From Bdellovibrionales bacterium (lineage in GTDB: Bacteria > Bdellovibrionota > Bdellovibrionia > Bdellovibrionales > UBA1609): a stretch of 38,979 nucleotides of DNA. Where the stretch lies: contig JABSOQ010000017.1 of the NCBI GenBank assembly GCA_013216195.1, positions 1 through 38,979 of the forward strand. Direction: 5' to 3'. This document shows positions 17,082-25,911 of the stretch, one piece after another (positions within the stretch are counted from its first letter, which is position 1; each line of letters opens with the position of its first letter). Under the pieces are notes generated by a model that had not been told where the DNA came from, searched no databases, and worked only from the letters and a program-made list of their open reading frames with translations. A program made the translations under genes and the position numbers.

Positions 17082-17864
17082 TCAGTGGTCTGGTTTTAGT
17101 GATTCGTCTAGCAAATGAGATGGCAGCACATTACTCATGGCTGACAGAAGAGAGTTGTCGACATGAGGGATCTTTTTGCGCAGATCGGCCAACATCTTCT
17201 TCATTTCAACTCGTTTTAAACCATCTTGCGAGCCACACAGGTTGCAGGGAATAACCGGGAAGCCCCACATCACTTGCAAATCAAGAAGACTCTGTTCTTT
17301 CACATAAGCAAGTGGCCGAATGACAATGTTTCTGGCGTCTTTTGAGTAGAGTTTCGGGGGCATTGTCGCCATCTTGCCTGAGTAGAACATGTTTAGCATA
17401 AGCGTTTCGATAAGATCGTCTCGGTGGTGACCGAGTGCGAGTTTGGTAAAGCCATTTTCATGGGCATAGTTGTACAGAATGCCTCTTCTGAGTCTCGAGC
17501 AAAGCGAGCAGTAGGTTTTGCCCTCTTCAACTTTATCTTTAACAATCGTGTAAGTGTCTTCTTCAAGCACGGTCAGTTTGATGCCGAGCGAGTTCACCCA
17601 GTTCAAGAACGACTTTGGCTCAAAGCCCGGTTGCTTTTGATCAAGGATAGCGGCTTCAATTTCAAACTGAAATGGAGCACGCCGTCTGATTTGTTCAAGC
17701 AGTGCGAGCATGATCGATGAGTCTTTGCCTCCCGAAACCGCAACCAGAACTCTGTCTCCTTCTTCAATCATCTTGAAGTCAGCCAAAGCCTGAGTCATCT
17801 GTTTGCGAATAGACACAGCCAACTCAGAGTGCTCAGCGGTTCTGTCAGGTGTGAACAATTCCAA
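17082..17864 (-). CDS. ttcA: tRNA 2-thiocytidine biosynthesis protein TtcA
   Basis: The 260-residue protein has the PP-loop 'VAVSGGKDSSIML' (Ser44-Ser49) and two CXXC pairs, Cys119/Cys122 in 'YCSLCSRLRRG' and Cys207/Cys210 in 'PCNLCGSQ'. It also has the 'LALGHHRDDLIETLMLNMFY' segment and 'VIRPLAYVKE'. TtcA is an Fe-S, ATP-dependent enzyme that thiolates cytidine 32 of some tRNAs. The TTG start at 17864 is preceded by AAGGA at about 8 nt. It is 20 nt downstream of the secreted cupin gene, with which it may be co-transcribed. Confidence 0.94.
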   Translation of the reverse strand: MELFTPDRTAEHSELAVSIRKQMTQALADFKMIEEGDRVLVAVSGGKDSSIMLALLEQIRRRAPFQFEIEAAILDQKQPGFEPKSFLNWVNSLGIKLTVLEEDTYTIVKDKVEEGKTYCSLCSRLRRGILYNYAHENGFTKLALGHHRDDLIETLMLNMFYSGKMATMPPKLYSKDARNIVIRPLAYVKEQSLLDLQVMWGFPVIPCNLCGSQDGLKRVEMKKMLADLRKKIPHVDNSLLSAMSNVLPSHLLDESLKPDH

Positions 17865-17884
17865 TAAGAGATCCTTGAAAAGAG

Positions 17885-18367
17885 TTAATCGCGAACCGCC
17901 TGAGAGCCCATAAAGATGTAATCAATTTCTGAGAGCTTTGAGGCGGCAAAGGTGAATTCAAAAATTAGGTCCTCGTCACGACTTGCTCCAGATATCTGAT
18001 GCGGCACGTTGGGTGGAATATAGATGTAATCCCCTGGTCCGACAAGGATCTCTTGCTCTCCGAGCTGCATTTGGCCTTGGCCAGAGATAATTCGGTAGGT
18101 TTCCGTTTCTTGGTGCCTGTGCAGAGGCAGTGTTTCGCTGTAGCTGAGTGCTGCCTGACCGATAATCAAGTCTTGGGTTGGGGTAAGACCTTGGTCGAAT
18201 AAAAGAGTCACTCGTACGGGGCTGACCTCAGGGTCCCAAACCGTCCAGTAATTTCCTTCGATCTGAGATGCCTCTTTAAGGTTAGTTACACAGACCTGAG
18301 GTATTTTAGCGCTAGCATGCGAGTAAGTCGGCAGCAAAAACAGAGCGCTTATCACAACTCGAATCAT
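17885..18367 (-). CDS. Secreted cupin-domain protein
   Basis: The 160-residue protein has a short signal peptide ('MIRVVISALFLLPTYSHASA') and one cupin_2 barrel. Motif 1 reads 'LPLHRHQETETYRIISGQGQMQLG' with the metal-ligand histidines, and motif 2 reads 'VGPGDYIYIPPNVPHQI'. It should bind a metal ion in the periplasm. Cupins range from enzymes to binding proteins, so no function is assigned. It lies upstream of ttcA on the same strand. Confidence 0.82.
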   Translation of the reverse strand: MIRVVISALFLLPTYSHASAKIPQVCVTNLKEASQIEGNYWTVWDPEVSPVRVTLLFDQGLTPTQDLIIGQAALSYSETLPLHRHQETETYRIISGQGQMQLGEQEILVGPGDYIYIPPNVPHQISGASRDEDLIFEFTFAASKLSEIDYIFMGSQAVRD

Positions 18368-18608
18368 CTTTCCCCCTATGAAAGCGTTTTGAATAATCGC
18401 TGCAACTGGAGGGCCAGTCTGACGTCTGGTGTGCTCTTTCAGGGGCTGTGGAGTTTGTAGAAAGTTCTCATTGCCCTTTAAAAAATGCTAATTCTCAGGC
18501 CAAACTGAGGCCAAAAATCTAGACCCAGATAGCCGCTTTGGGCTCTCAGCCCGAGTGCCGAAAAAACCGATAAAGCAATGAGATTAAGAACGGTTATGGA
18601 GAGAGTCT

Positions 18609-19553
18609 GTGACACCAGAAGCTGAAATATTTGAGCGCATATTGAGCAATGTCTCGAAAGTCATTGTCGGCAAAGACGATGTCGTAAAGAAGATCATCTG
18701 TTGCTGGATATCAGGGGGCCACGTTTTACTAGAAGACGTGCCGGGTACAGGTAAAACAGTGTTGGCGCGAGCAATAGCAAAGTCTACGAATTGCGAGTTT
18801 AATCGTGTGCAATTTACTCCTGACCTTCTGCCTTCAGATATTTTGGGTTCATCGATTTTCAATCAAAAGGATCGAGTTTTTGAGTTTCACAAAGGGCCAA
18901 TTTTTACGACCATTTTTTTAGGCGACGAAATCAATCGAGCCACTCCTCGAACACAGTCAGCACTGCTAGAAGCCATGGCCGAGAGACAGGTCACGATAGA
19001 TGGTGAGACCAGAAAAATTGATCGTAACTTTTTTGCGCTGGCAACTCAAAACCCCGTCGATCAGCTCGGTACATTTCAGCTACCCGAAGCTCAACTTGAT
19101 CGATTTTATATGAAGCTTTCAATTGGCTACCCGACGCCTGAGCAAGAGATTCAAATCGCCAAGAACCAAAACAAACAACATCCGATTCATGCTCTGTCTC
19201 CTGTTGAGTCTAAAGAGCGAATTGCGTGGCTTGCAGATCAAGTGTCTAACGTTAGAATCGATGATGATGTCTATCAGTACATAATGGAGTTCGTGCATCT
19301 AACCCGAAATTGTGAACATGTCAAAATTGGAGCGAGCCCGAGAACGACTCTAGCATTAGCCAAAGTCTGTCAGGCTATGGCATGTGTTGAGGGTATGGAC
19401 TACGTGCTCCCAAATCACGTGTTCTCTGTTCTTGATGAGGTGGTTGGTCATCGCCTTATTCTAACTCCCGAAGCTAGATTAGCAGGCTGGAATAGCCATG
19501 AGGTTATTGAGTTTCTAAAGACTCTCGTTGAGGCTCCAATACAAGCGGCATGA
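18609..19553 (+). CDS. MoxR-family AAA+ ATPase
   Basis: This 314-residue protein has 'VIVGKDDVVKKIICCWISGG' at the N-terminus, Walker A 'DVPGTGKTVLAR' (Lys49-Thr50), the MoxR signature 'RVQFTPDLLPSDILGSSIF', Walker B 'IFLGDEINRATPRTQSALLEAM' and the sensor region 'FALATQNPVDQLGTFQLPEAQLDRF'. MoxR ATPases act as chaperones for assembling or activating von Willebrand-type or DUF58 proteins. The GTG at 18609 follows a GGAGAG sequence. It is the first gene of a seven-gene cluster, and its stop overlaps the DUF58 start (ATGA). Confidence 0.94.
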   Translation: MTPEAEIFERILSNVSKVIVGKDDVVKKIICCWISGGHVLLEDVPGTGKTVLARAIAKSTNCEFNRVQFTPDLLPSDILGSSIFNQKDRVFEFHKGPIFTTIFLGDEINRATPRTQSALLEAMAERQVTIDGETRKIDRNFFALATQNPVDQLGTFQLPEAQLDRFYMKLSIGYPTPEQEIQIAKNQNKQHPIHALSPVESKERIAWLADQVSNVRIDDDVYQYIMEFVHLTRNCEHVKIGASPRTTLALAKVCQAMACVEGMDYVLPNHVFSVLDEVVGHRLILTPEARLAGWNSHEVIEFLKTLVEAPIQAA

Positions 19554-20956
19554 GACGTATAATTGAGAGGCCTTTTCTAGATTATCTCAAACCCAATTTA
19601 CACGAAGTTGATTCGGTTGCTTACAACCTACCGGCATTGATCCGCTGGAAGCGAGTCATTAACCCATTCAATTTCATGCTAGGTTTAATAGGCCTTTCAT
19701 TGGTTGTCGGCATTTTCTCTAACATTGCCTTAAGCTTTTGTATCGGCCTCATTGGCTTCATGTGCTACAGCTACATTCGAACAAGGTCTCTAGCCAAGAA
19801 GCTCTACGTTTCGAGAGAGTTGAACAAAAAAAAGCTCTTTCAATCAGATGATGTGATCGTCACCTACAAGTTGGTGAACGCCTCATTGGCGACCTCACCC
19901 CCAATGCGCATTCGCGATCTATTGTCGTTTAGCGATCAGCCCAATCGTGATCTCGAGGTTCCTTTTCTATTACCGGCCAGGAGCCATCGCTCACTCGAAC
20001 TTCACCTCAAGGCCGATGGTGGAATGGGAGTAAGGCGAGTGGGGCCTTTGTCTCTCACAATTACCGACCCATTTGGTATTTTTGAGTTCTCGGTGCTTGA
20101 AGATGACGAGTTTGAGGTCGAAGTGTTGCCCAGGATCGGTGAGGTGCCTGAGCTTAGGCTAAAAGGGGCTCCACACAGCAATCGTTACGGCATATATGAC
20201 GTTCAGTCTATCGGAAGCAGCGTAAACTTTGTAGGCGTCAGAGAGTATGAACAGGGTGATTCTCTTAGAAATATTGCATGGAAACTTTCAGCAAAACGGG
20301 GAGAGCTGTTTGTCAAAGAATTTGAAAGCATGGTGAATGCTGAGATCGCCCTATTTCTAAACTTGCGACCAAATATTCATCAGGGAGCACCAGGCTATTC
20401 AACCTGGGAGCTTACAAAAGACATTGCGCTTTCTTTAGTCACTCAGCAAGTGGCCAATTCAAATAGTGTTCGGGTTTTTACTCAACAGTTTTTTATCGAG
20501 AACCTTAGAGGTCAGCAAGACACTTATGAGCTGGCACAGCAACTCCTTAAGGTTGATCCGTTAAGAAAATACCTAGATGGCACTGTTCACCATGACGATG
20601 AGGAGACCTCACCATCCTCTGCTGATCTTCTTCACAAGTATGTTGCAATGCAAAGGCCTGGCAGCAATGTGATCTTGATCACTCCATTTTTGACCTACGA
20701 ATCGACTGCTCTCATTTCGCATTTGAAAGGTCTCCGAGAGATGGGGTGTGAGGTTTTTGTGATTTTAATTGATTCGCAAAGTTACTTCACAAGAATTAGC
20801 AAACGAGTAGAAAACTCGATGAAGTTCTCTTCCCCGACTATGACTGGTGTTGACAGGTTTGCAGATCAACTTTCAGTGATGGGTGTGCATGTTGCCATAA
20901 TCGACTCTGAACAAAGTATTGCCGACAGCCTATTGAAGATGCGGGTGGCATTATGA
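19550..20956 (+). CDS. DUF58 domain protein, MoxR partner
   Basis: The 468-residue protein has two membrane segments near residues 40-80 ('FNFMLGLIGLSLVVGIFSNI', 'LSFCIGLIGFMCYSYI'), a periplasmic-type beta region, and the DUF58 core starting near residue 212 ('FVGVREYEQGDSLRNIAWKLSAKRGELFVKEFE'). A vWA-like region follows ('AEIALFLNLRP', later 'VILITPFLTY'). DUF58 proteins are the usual partners of MoxR. Overlapping ATGA junctions at both ends point to translational coupling with moxR and the next gene. Confidence 0.9.
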   Translation: MRRIIERPFLDYLKPNLHEVDSVAYNLPALIRWKRVINPFNFMLGLIGLSLVVGIFSNIALSFCIGLIGFMCYSYIRTRSLAKKLYVSRELNKKKLFQSDDVIVTYKLVNASLATSPPMRIRDLLSFSDQPNRDLEVPFLLPARSHRSLELHLKADGGMGVRRVGPLSLTITDPFGIFEFSVLEDDEFEVEVLPRIGEVPELRLKGAPHSNRYGIYDVQSIGSSVNFVGVREYEQGDSLRNIAWKLSAKRGELFVKEFESMVNAEIALFLNLRPNIHQGAPGYSTWELTKDIALSLVTQQVANSNSVRVFTQQFFIENLRGQQDTYELAQQLLKVDPLRKYLDGTVHHDDEETSPSSADLLHKYVAMQRPGSNVILITPFLTYESTALISHLKGLREMGCEVFVILIDSQSYFTRISKRVENSMKFSSPTMTGVDRFADQLSVMGVHVAIIDSEQSIADSLLKMRVAL

Positions 20957-23556
20957 AGAGTATCGACGAGGGTAAAGAACGTTGGTTTGTTTTCAATCTC
21001 ATTTGTTCGGCTTCTCTGACATTGAATGCAAGTTTGATCTTTGGCATGGAGGGCTGGCGATACACAGCCTTTTTTGCATTGCACTTGGTACTTGCCAGTT
21101 GGTTAAGAGAGGTGTTTTGGCGACCAGAGCTTCAAACCTTGGCTAAAGACTTTGAGGTCTACAGTGAATCTCCGCCAACCCTCTTCGTTTTTGGCGAGGC
21201 TTCAAAAGACAAGATGAGTCTGTTGCAGAGAATGGACGTTCTGTACGATACCTTTGCCGACCCCAAATACATCTGGGGGCCAGCAGTTGCTGGGGTATGG
21301 TTTTGCGTTTGTAAATACCTGTTTATTTACGAGTATCATCAGAGTTTCTCAATCGCTTACATCATGTTTGGCATCATGTGTGTTGCAATCATGATGTCTT
21401 TCCATAAAAACAGTTTGCTGGTGGTTATGGCTCTCAATGCTTTGTTGAGTTTTGCGTTGCTGATAAAAATGGGGCCAGAGTTTTATCTCGTCCAAGCGGT
21501 GAATTTGTTTTTTATACTAGCCGCCTTGAGTATTTTTGCAACTTCAGGTTTTCGTGCACAAAGTCGATTTCAATACCCGATATCAGTATTTAGCCAGACT
21601 CTGCTGATTTCATTGATAAGCTTCATGGCTTACCGTGTTCTTGATCGGCAAGATCAAGGTGCGAAAGGCATCAACGACAGGCCAACCCTAAAGCAAAAGG
21701 TTTCGAGAAGAACTGCAGAGTTGGCCGCCAAGTTGGTTCCGGAAAGTCTGTCTCAGCCCTCTGCCAGTCAGTCAGGGGGAGAGCCTGAGAGCGGCCAAGA
21801 TTCTCAGAGTAAGCAAAGGTCTCATGGGGCTACAGAGGCTAAGAGTTCATCTGCGGATGCGAATCAAAGAGCAGGCTTTGAGGCGAAAGGGTCTCAGCCG
21901 TCTGGTGCCGACGGTGGCTCTGATCGCCTCGAAACTAAGCCAAGCATTGACCCTGAGGTGAGAAAGAGACTTGAGCAGAACATTCTTGCTAATAGTCAGA
22001 GGTTACAGAGCCGGATGGAGCAGCAGGCAGGGGTAAGTGGGGGGCTAGGTAAAGACCCTGAGCCAGTAGGAGTGAGTCGAAGACGCGCTGAAAAAGAGAG
22101 AAACCTTCTTCGTGAATTAAAAGAGCAAGATGACCTTGCCATGTATGAAGCTTTTCAGGCTGCACAAGAGCAGGTTCTAAAGCAACAGTCTATTGTGCCA
22201 CAAGACTTGCAGCAGCTGGAGCAGCAATACACAGAGTTATCCAGGCAGCTGCAAAATCAGGTGGAGAACCAGAATTTGACCAGCCAACAAGCTGACATGG
22301 CTAAGCTTCAAATGGAGCAGCAAAAAAAGATCGAAAAGCTTGAGAAAATAGCCAGTAAGCTTAAAAAGGATCAGGGCACAAACCACAAAAAGATTATCAA
22401 AAAGCTCGAGCGTAAAATTGATCGCTTAAAAAAAGAGAAGAGTCTACAGGCTAGGAGAAAAGCTCCATCAGACCTTCGAAAACAATTGAATTCGAATTCA
22501 GCTTTGAGCTCGCAAACGAACATGGCACAGAATTCAAATTCAAACATGGGCACTCAGAGAGTTTCGCCGGCAGGAGGTTACGGGCCTGACGAAATGCCAA
22601 ATCAAATTGGTCGAAATGGTATTGACCCTAGAAATGGTTGGCCAGAAGTTAACGTCAAGCAAAACGGTGTTGTAGGTGGGACTGCTACTACTGCTTCAAA
22701 AGTAGGGGCGGGTGGGCCCCAAAGCTTGTCACCTAATGTTGGCAATACAAAGGTAAATAATGGGAGCTCTTTGCGGGAGCGGGGTGGTCGCGAGGGGCAG
22801 GCACTAGGTGATGCGAGTGAGCGGTTTGGCTCTGGTTCTGAAAAAAATGGCAGCGGTAAAAATCAAGCGGCCAACAAGGGGCTGCAAGGTCAAGAAGGTC
22901 CAGGCTCAAAGTCTGCCAGTGGTGAAAGTATCAAGGGAGGTAAATCAAAAACAGGTGAGTCATTGGCCACACAAGAAGCTGGCAATCCTGACCTCGCAAA
23001 TACAGAGTCAAGTCAAACGCCTTTGGCCAGTGGCAAGAAGAGCAAAGAGGCGCTGAGAAAAGAGAAGCTAAAAAAGAGAATCGAGTCGATTCAAAAAAAG
23101 GTAGATAGCTTTTTTGACCTTCTAGGTACCTTCATCAAAATTTTAGCAATCATGCTGGTGAGCTACATCCTGTATCAGGTTTACCAGTTCTCAAGATCAG
23201 AACCAGTTGAAGAGATCACGAAAGAGCCCGAGGAGCTGAGCCCAGATGAAAAGAGGCAACTCAAATTGGAGTATGCGGCCGCATTTGCTCGTGAAATGAG
23301 CCCGGAGCAAGAGGTCGTCGAGACCTATCAGTTTTTTCTTAAGACGATGGATCTCATAAATCGGCCAAAAGAGAATTGGCGACCAGCCATGAGCTTTCAA
23401 AAGGAGCTTGAGGTGCAAAGCTTTACCCTTTCACCTTGCTCTTCTGTAATCACGCGGGCTTATTGCGACATTCAGTATGGCGGGATTCAAATACAGCCAG
23501 CGGATCTTACTGGATTGCGGCAGGCTCGTGACCAGTTTCTAAAAGAGGTCTCTTAA
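20953..23556 (+). CDS. Large membrane protein with TgpA-like outline but no transglutaminase core; low-complexity/coiled-coil linker
   Basis: The 867-residue protein occupies the slot normally taken by a TgpA-type transglutaminase after moxR and DUF58. About six or seven hydrophobic segments lie in residues 12-230. A roughly 490-residue hydrophilic region (about 227-720) follows, rich in Ser, Gly, Gln, Asn and Lys, with a strong coiled coil near residues 420-495 ('LEQQYTELSRQLQNQVENQ', 'IIKKLERKIDRLKKEKS'). Then come one membrane helix (about 721-745, 'LGTFIKILAIMLVSYILYQV') and a C-terminal cytosolic domain resembling DUF4129. No Cys-His-Asp transglutaminase motif was found. The function is unknown; a scaffold or tether role is an inference. 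Its start overlaps the DUF58 stop. Confidence 0.8.
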   Translation: MKSIDEGKERWFVFNLICSASLTLNASLIFGMEGWRYTAFFALHLVLASWLREVFWRPELQTLAKDFEVYSESPPTLFVFGEASKDKMSLLQRMDVLYDTFADPKYIWGPAVAGVWFCVCKYLFIYEYHQSFSIAYIMFGIMCVAIMMSFHKNSLLVVMALNALLSFALLIKMGPEFYLVQAVNLFFILAALSIFATSGFRAQSRFQYPISVFSQTLLISLISFMAYRVLDRQDQGAKGINDRPTLKQKVSRRTAELAAKLVPESLSQPSASQSGGEPESGQDSQSKQRSHGATEAKSSSADANQRAGFEAKGSQPSGADGGSDRLETKPSIDPEVRKRLEQNILANSQRLQSRMEQQAGVSGGLGKDPEPVGVSRRRAEKERNLLRELKEQDDLAMYEAFQAAQEQVLKQQSIVPQDLQQLEQQYTELSRQLQNQVENQNLTSQQADMAKLQMEQQKKIEKLEKIASKLKKDQGTNHKKIIKKLERKIDRLKKEKSLQARRKAPSDLRKQLNSNSALSSQTNMAQNSNSNMGTQRVSPAGGYGPDEMPNQIGRNGIDPRNGWPEVNVKQNGVVGGTATTASKVGAGGPQSLSPNVGNTKVNNGSSLRERGGREGQALGDASERFGSGSEKNGSGKNQAANKGLQGQEGPGSKSASGESIKGGKSKTGESLATQEAGNPDLANTESSQTPLASGKKSKEALRKEKLKKRIESIQKKVDSFFDLLGTFIKILAIMLVSYILYQVYQFSRSEPVEEITKEPEELSPDEKRQLKLEYAAAFAREMSPEQEVVETYQFFLKTMDLINRPKENWRPAMSFQKELEVQSFTLSPCSSVITRAYCDIQYGGIQIQPADLTGLRQARDQFLKEVS

Positions 23557-23661
23557 CTCGGCCTTCATATAACCAATTAATGCTACGGGCCAAATTCGTT
23601 GAACGGTTTTTATATTGCAATGTCTTTGCAAGGTAAAACTGTCGCCATAGGCTCATTGCCT

Positions 23662-24849
23662 ATGAGGAACCAAAGAAAAATTCTATTTTTGATAGCGATG
23701 GTTGGTTTGCTGCCAGCTTGTTCTAGTAAGATGAAAATGCAGGGCAGGCCTATGCCAGTAATGGCCGATAGCGCTGGCTCTGACTATTTCGAGAGTGAGG
23801 CTGACGAACCCGTTGAGTACGCAGAGGAAGCTCAAGACATGTCAGATGATTCAGAGCTCGTGTCTTCTTCGCCAATGCAAAGCTCAGAGCTGGCACAACC
23901 AGTCAAAGTTCAAACTCGAAAAGTGTTCTACAATGGCGACATCAAGCTAGAATTGGCATCACCACAAGAGATTATTTCCACTCTGATTGAAGACGTCGAA
24001 AAGCTTGGGGGTTACGTCGAAAAACGAAGTCTTTCTACAGTGACTTTGCGAGTGCCGGTTAAAAAGTTTCAGTTGGTTTTTGACGATGTTCTGAAGCGTG
24101 GTGTTGTGCTTGAAAAATCTATTGAGGCTCGTGATATCACAAGAGAGTTTCAAGATCTTGAGCTTCGCAAAAAATTTATGAAAGCTTCTCTCGACAAGTT
24201 CTATGCTCTTTTGAAGTCGGCAAAGTCTGCTTCAGAAAAAATTGCTATTCTACGTGAAATTACGCAATTGAAAGAGCGATTGCGATCCATGGAAGCTCGC
24301 TTGGCTCAACTCGACAACATGGCGAAGTTCTCTAAACTCGCTGTTGCTGCAGTTGGGCGTAACCGTCAGCCCGCTGGCATCGGTGGACATCAAGTTCGTG
24401 CTTTTAGATGGCTTGATGAGCTGAGCCCTAATAGTCGCGGTTTAGCAATTCGGAACTCAAAAGTAGAGCCTCCTTTGCCAGCACAATTCGTAGAAGTAGA
24501 TAAGCGAAGGCACTGGGAGTCACAAACGACTGGCAAGAGTTCATTCTGGGCTTACCGTTTGAAGAACGAGCTTGAAGCAAGCTCCGAATTCTGGATCCAG
24601 ACAATGAGCCACAAACTCAAGACCCGCTTTGATAAGCTTGATGGTTACACGAAGGGCAAAGTAAAGGGGCTTCGTTTTGAAGACGGCGTTGGGGAGAGGT
24701 ACAGTTACCATATCCAGGTGATTGCAACAGAGGACTATATTTACATGTTCGAAGCTTCGTTTCCTAATCTAGACGAAGAGAGAAAGCACATCGATCATGT
24801 TTCAAAATCTGTAGCCAATTATGCAGCAGGAGTTGAAGATGACATTTAA
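23662..24849 (+). CDS. DUF4349 lipoprotein with extra C-terminal domain
   Basis: With the ATG at 23662, the product of about 395 residues starts with a classical lipoprotein signal ('MRNQRKILFLIAMVGLLPAC'). An acidic linker follows, and then the DUF4349 core: 'RKVFYNGDIKLELASPQEI', 'VEKLGGYVEKRSLSTVTLRV', a coiled coil 'EKIAILREITQLKERLRSME', and 'AQLDNMAKFSKLAVA'. The last 100 residues ('SEFWIQTMSHKLK', 'IQVIATEDYIYMFEASF') form a separate domain also found in the small lipoprotein two genes downstream. In-frame starts further upstream (23599, 23620) are possible but would bury the signal peptide. It begins about 105 nt after the previous gene. Confidence 0.82.
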   Translation: MRNQRKILFLIAMVGLLPACSSKMKMQGRPMPVMADSAGSDYFESEADEPVEYAEEAQDMSDDSELVSSSPMQSSELAQPVKVQTRKVFYNGDIKLELASPQEIISTLIEDVEKLGGYVEKRSLSTVTLRVPVKKFQLVFDDVLKRGVVLEKSIEARDITREFQDLELRKKFMKASLDKFYALLKSAKSASEKIAILREITQLKERLRSMEARLAQLDNMAKFSKLAVAAVGRNRQPAGIGGHQVRAFRWLDELSPNSRGLAIRNSKVEPPLPAQFVEVDKRRHWESQTTGKSSFWAYRLKNELEASSEFWIQTMSHKLKTRFDKLDGYTKGKVKGLRFEDGVGERYSYHIQVIATEDYIYMFEASFPNLDEERKHIDHVSKSVANYAAGVEDDI

Positions 24850-25444
24850 ATCTTTGTTTGGAGCTTTTTTAGCTATCAGCCTTTTTTCTGAGCTGGCGTC
24901 AGCTGGTTCAATGGATCACAAAAGTATGCAATTGACCTTGCTTGTCTCTGAGTCTGAGGCATCAATGTCGTCAATCGTCGAAAAGGTAGAAGGCGCTGGA
25001 GGGTATTTTGTGTACCAAAGTGCAGACCGTCTAAAGGTGAAGTTCCCAAATGCCAATGCTGAAGCGATTCTTGAGGCAATTCAGGCGATCGGCCCCTATG
25101 TTGAATTCAATATGAAGAGATGGGACATGCGCCCTTTTCTTGTTGATGACAAGGCCAAACTACAAGCTAAAGAAGAGTCTCTGAAAGATTACATGAGAGT
25201 CTTGCGGACTACAAAAAAGAGAGAAGAGCTTGTGCCAATACAGGCAGAAATCAATCGTTTGATTTTGGCAATTGAAAGTCTAAAAGGGCAGATTCGCTAT
25301 CAGACTCACCAATCTAAATTTGCTGAGATGGACATTACGTTTAAACAGAGACAGCGCAATGTGAAGTTAAACCGTCAGGTAAGCTCTGATTTCGACTGGA
25401 TCAACGGTGTAAACGTTGGGGCTTTGTTGGAGGATTACAAATGA
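24839..25444 (+). CDS. Secreted DUF4349-like protein without the C-terminal domain
   Basis: With the ATG at 24839 (CAGGAG 7 nt before), the protein has 201 residues. It has a signal peptide ('LFGAFLAISLFSELASAG') and a short DUF4349-like body: 'MQLTLLVSESEASMSSIVEKV', 'GAGGYFVYQSADRLKVKFP', then the coiled coil 'EELVPIQAEINRLILAIESL' and the terminal strand 'FAEMDITFKQRQ'. No membrane anchor follows. The start lies inside the end of the previous gene, and the stop overlaps the next start (ATGA). It is probably a paralogue of the N-terminal part of the preceding lipoprotein. Confidence 0.78.
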   Translation: MTFKSLFGAFLAISLFSELASAGSMDHKSMQLTLLVSESEASMSSIVEKVEGAGGYFVYQSADRLKVKFPNANAEAILEAIQAIGPYVEFNMKRWDMRPFLVDDKAKLQAKEESLKDYMRVLRTTKKREELVPIQAEINRLILAIESLKGQIRYQTHQSKFAEMDITFKQRQRNVKLNRQVSSDFDWINGVNVGALLEDYK

Positions 25445-25911
25445 GAAAACTGATTTTAGGTTTGATTTTAGTATTCGTTTCTACTCTGACTGTTGGTTGT
25501 CAAACCTCTAGGGTAAAGCCTTCGGTGCCAAAGCATTTTGCCGTCGATAAGAAAATCAAGGGCAAAGGTATTGTGTTGGCGGCCGTAGAGCCACAGGGGA
25601 CAGTCTACAGAGTGAGAAAAGTGAAGCCGAAGCAAGATGGCAGTTTTGAGTTTTGGTCAGAGGCGTTGGCTAATCATCTCACTGAGAATGGCTACGTCAA
25701 GCTCTCTCAGTCTGACATCAAGGTCTCGGGAGTTAAGGGCCAGCAGTTCGAATACAACGTGCCGGTAGGTTCGGAAGACTACATTTACCAAGTTGCAGTG
25801 ATACCCTCGAATAAAGAGCTGATTGTTGTCGAGGCTTCTGGCGCTAGAAAGAGATTTGATCAGTTGAGAGCCAGTGTTGATTCTGCAATTCAAAAGATAG
25901 AAGTGAAGTAG
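25441..25911 (+). CDS. Small lipoprotein sharing the C-terminal domain of the DUF4349 lipoprotein
   Basis: The 156-residue protein has a lipobox signal ('LILVFVSTLTVGCQTS', Cys20). Its mature part aligns with the last 100 residues of the lipoprotein two genes upstream: 'FEFWSEALANHL' against 'SEFWIQTMSHKL', 'VSGVKGQQFEYNVPVGSEDYIYQVAV' against 'VKGLRFEDGVGERYSYHIQVIATEDYIY', and 'LIVVEASGA' against 'MFEASF'. The shape is reminiscent of a PsbP/Mog1-like fold but I cannot confirm this. The overlapping start and stop codons place it firmly in the moxR operon. Confidence 0.8.
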   Translation: MRKLILGLILVFVSTLTVGCQTSRVKPSVPKHFAVDKKIKGKGIVLAAVEPQGTVYRVRKVKPKQDGSFEFWSEALANHLTENGYVKLSQSDIKVSGVKGQQFEYNVPVGSEDYIYQVAVIPSNKELIVVEASGARKRFDQLRASVDSAIQKIEVK

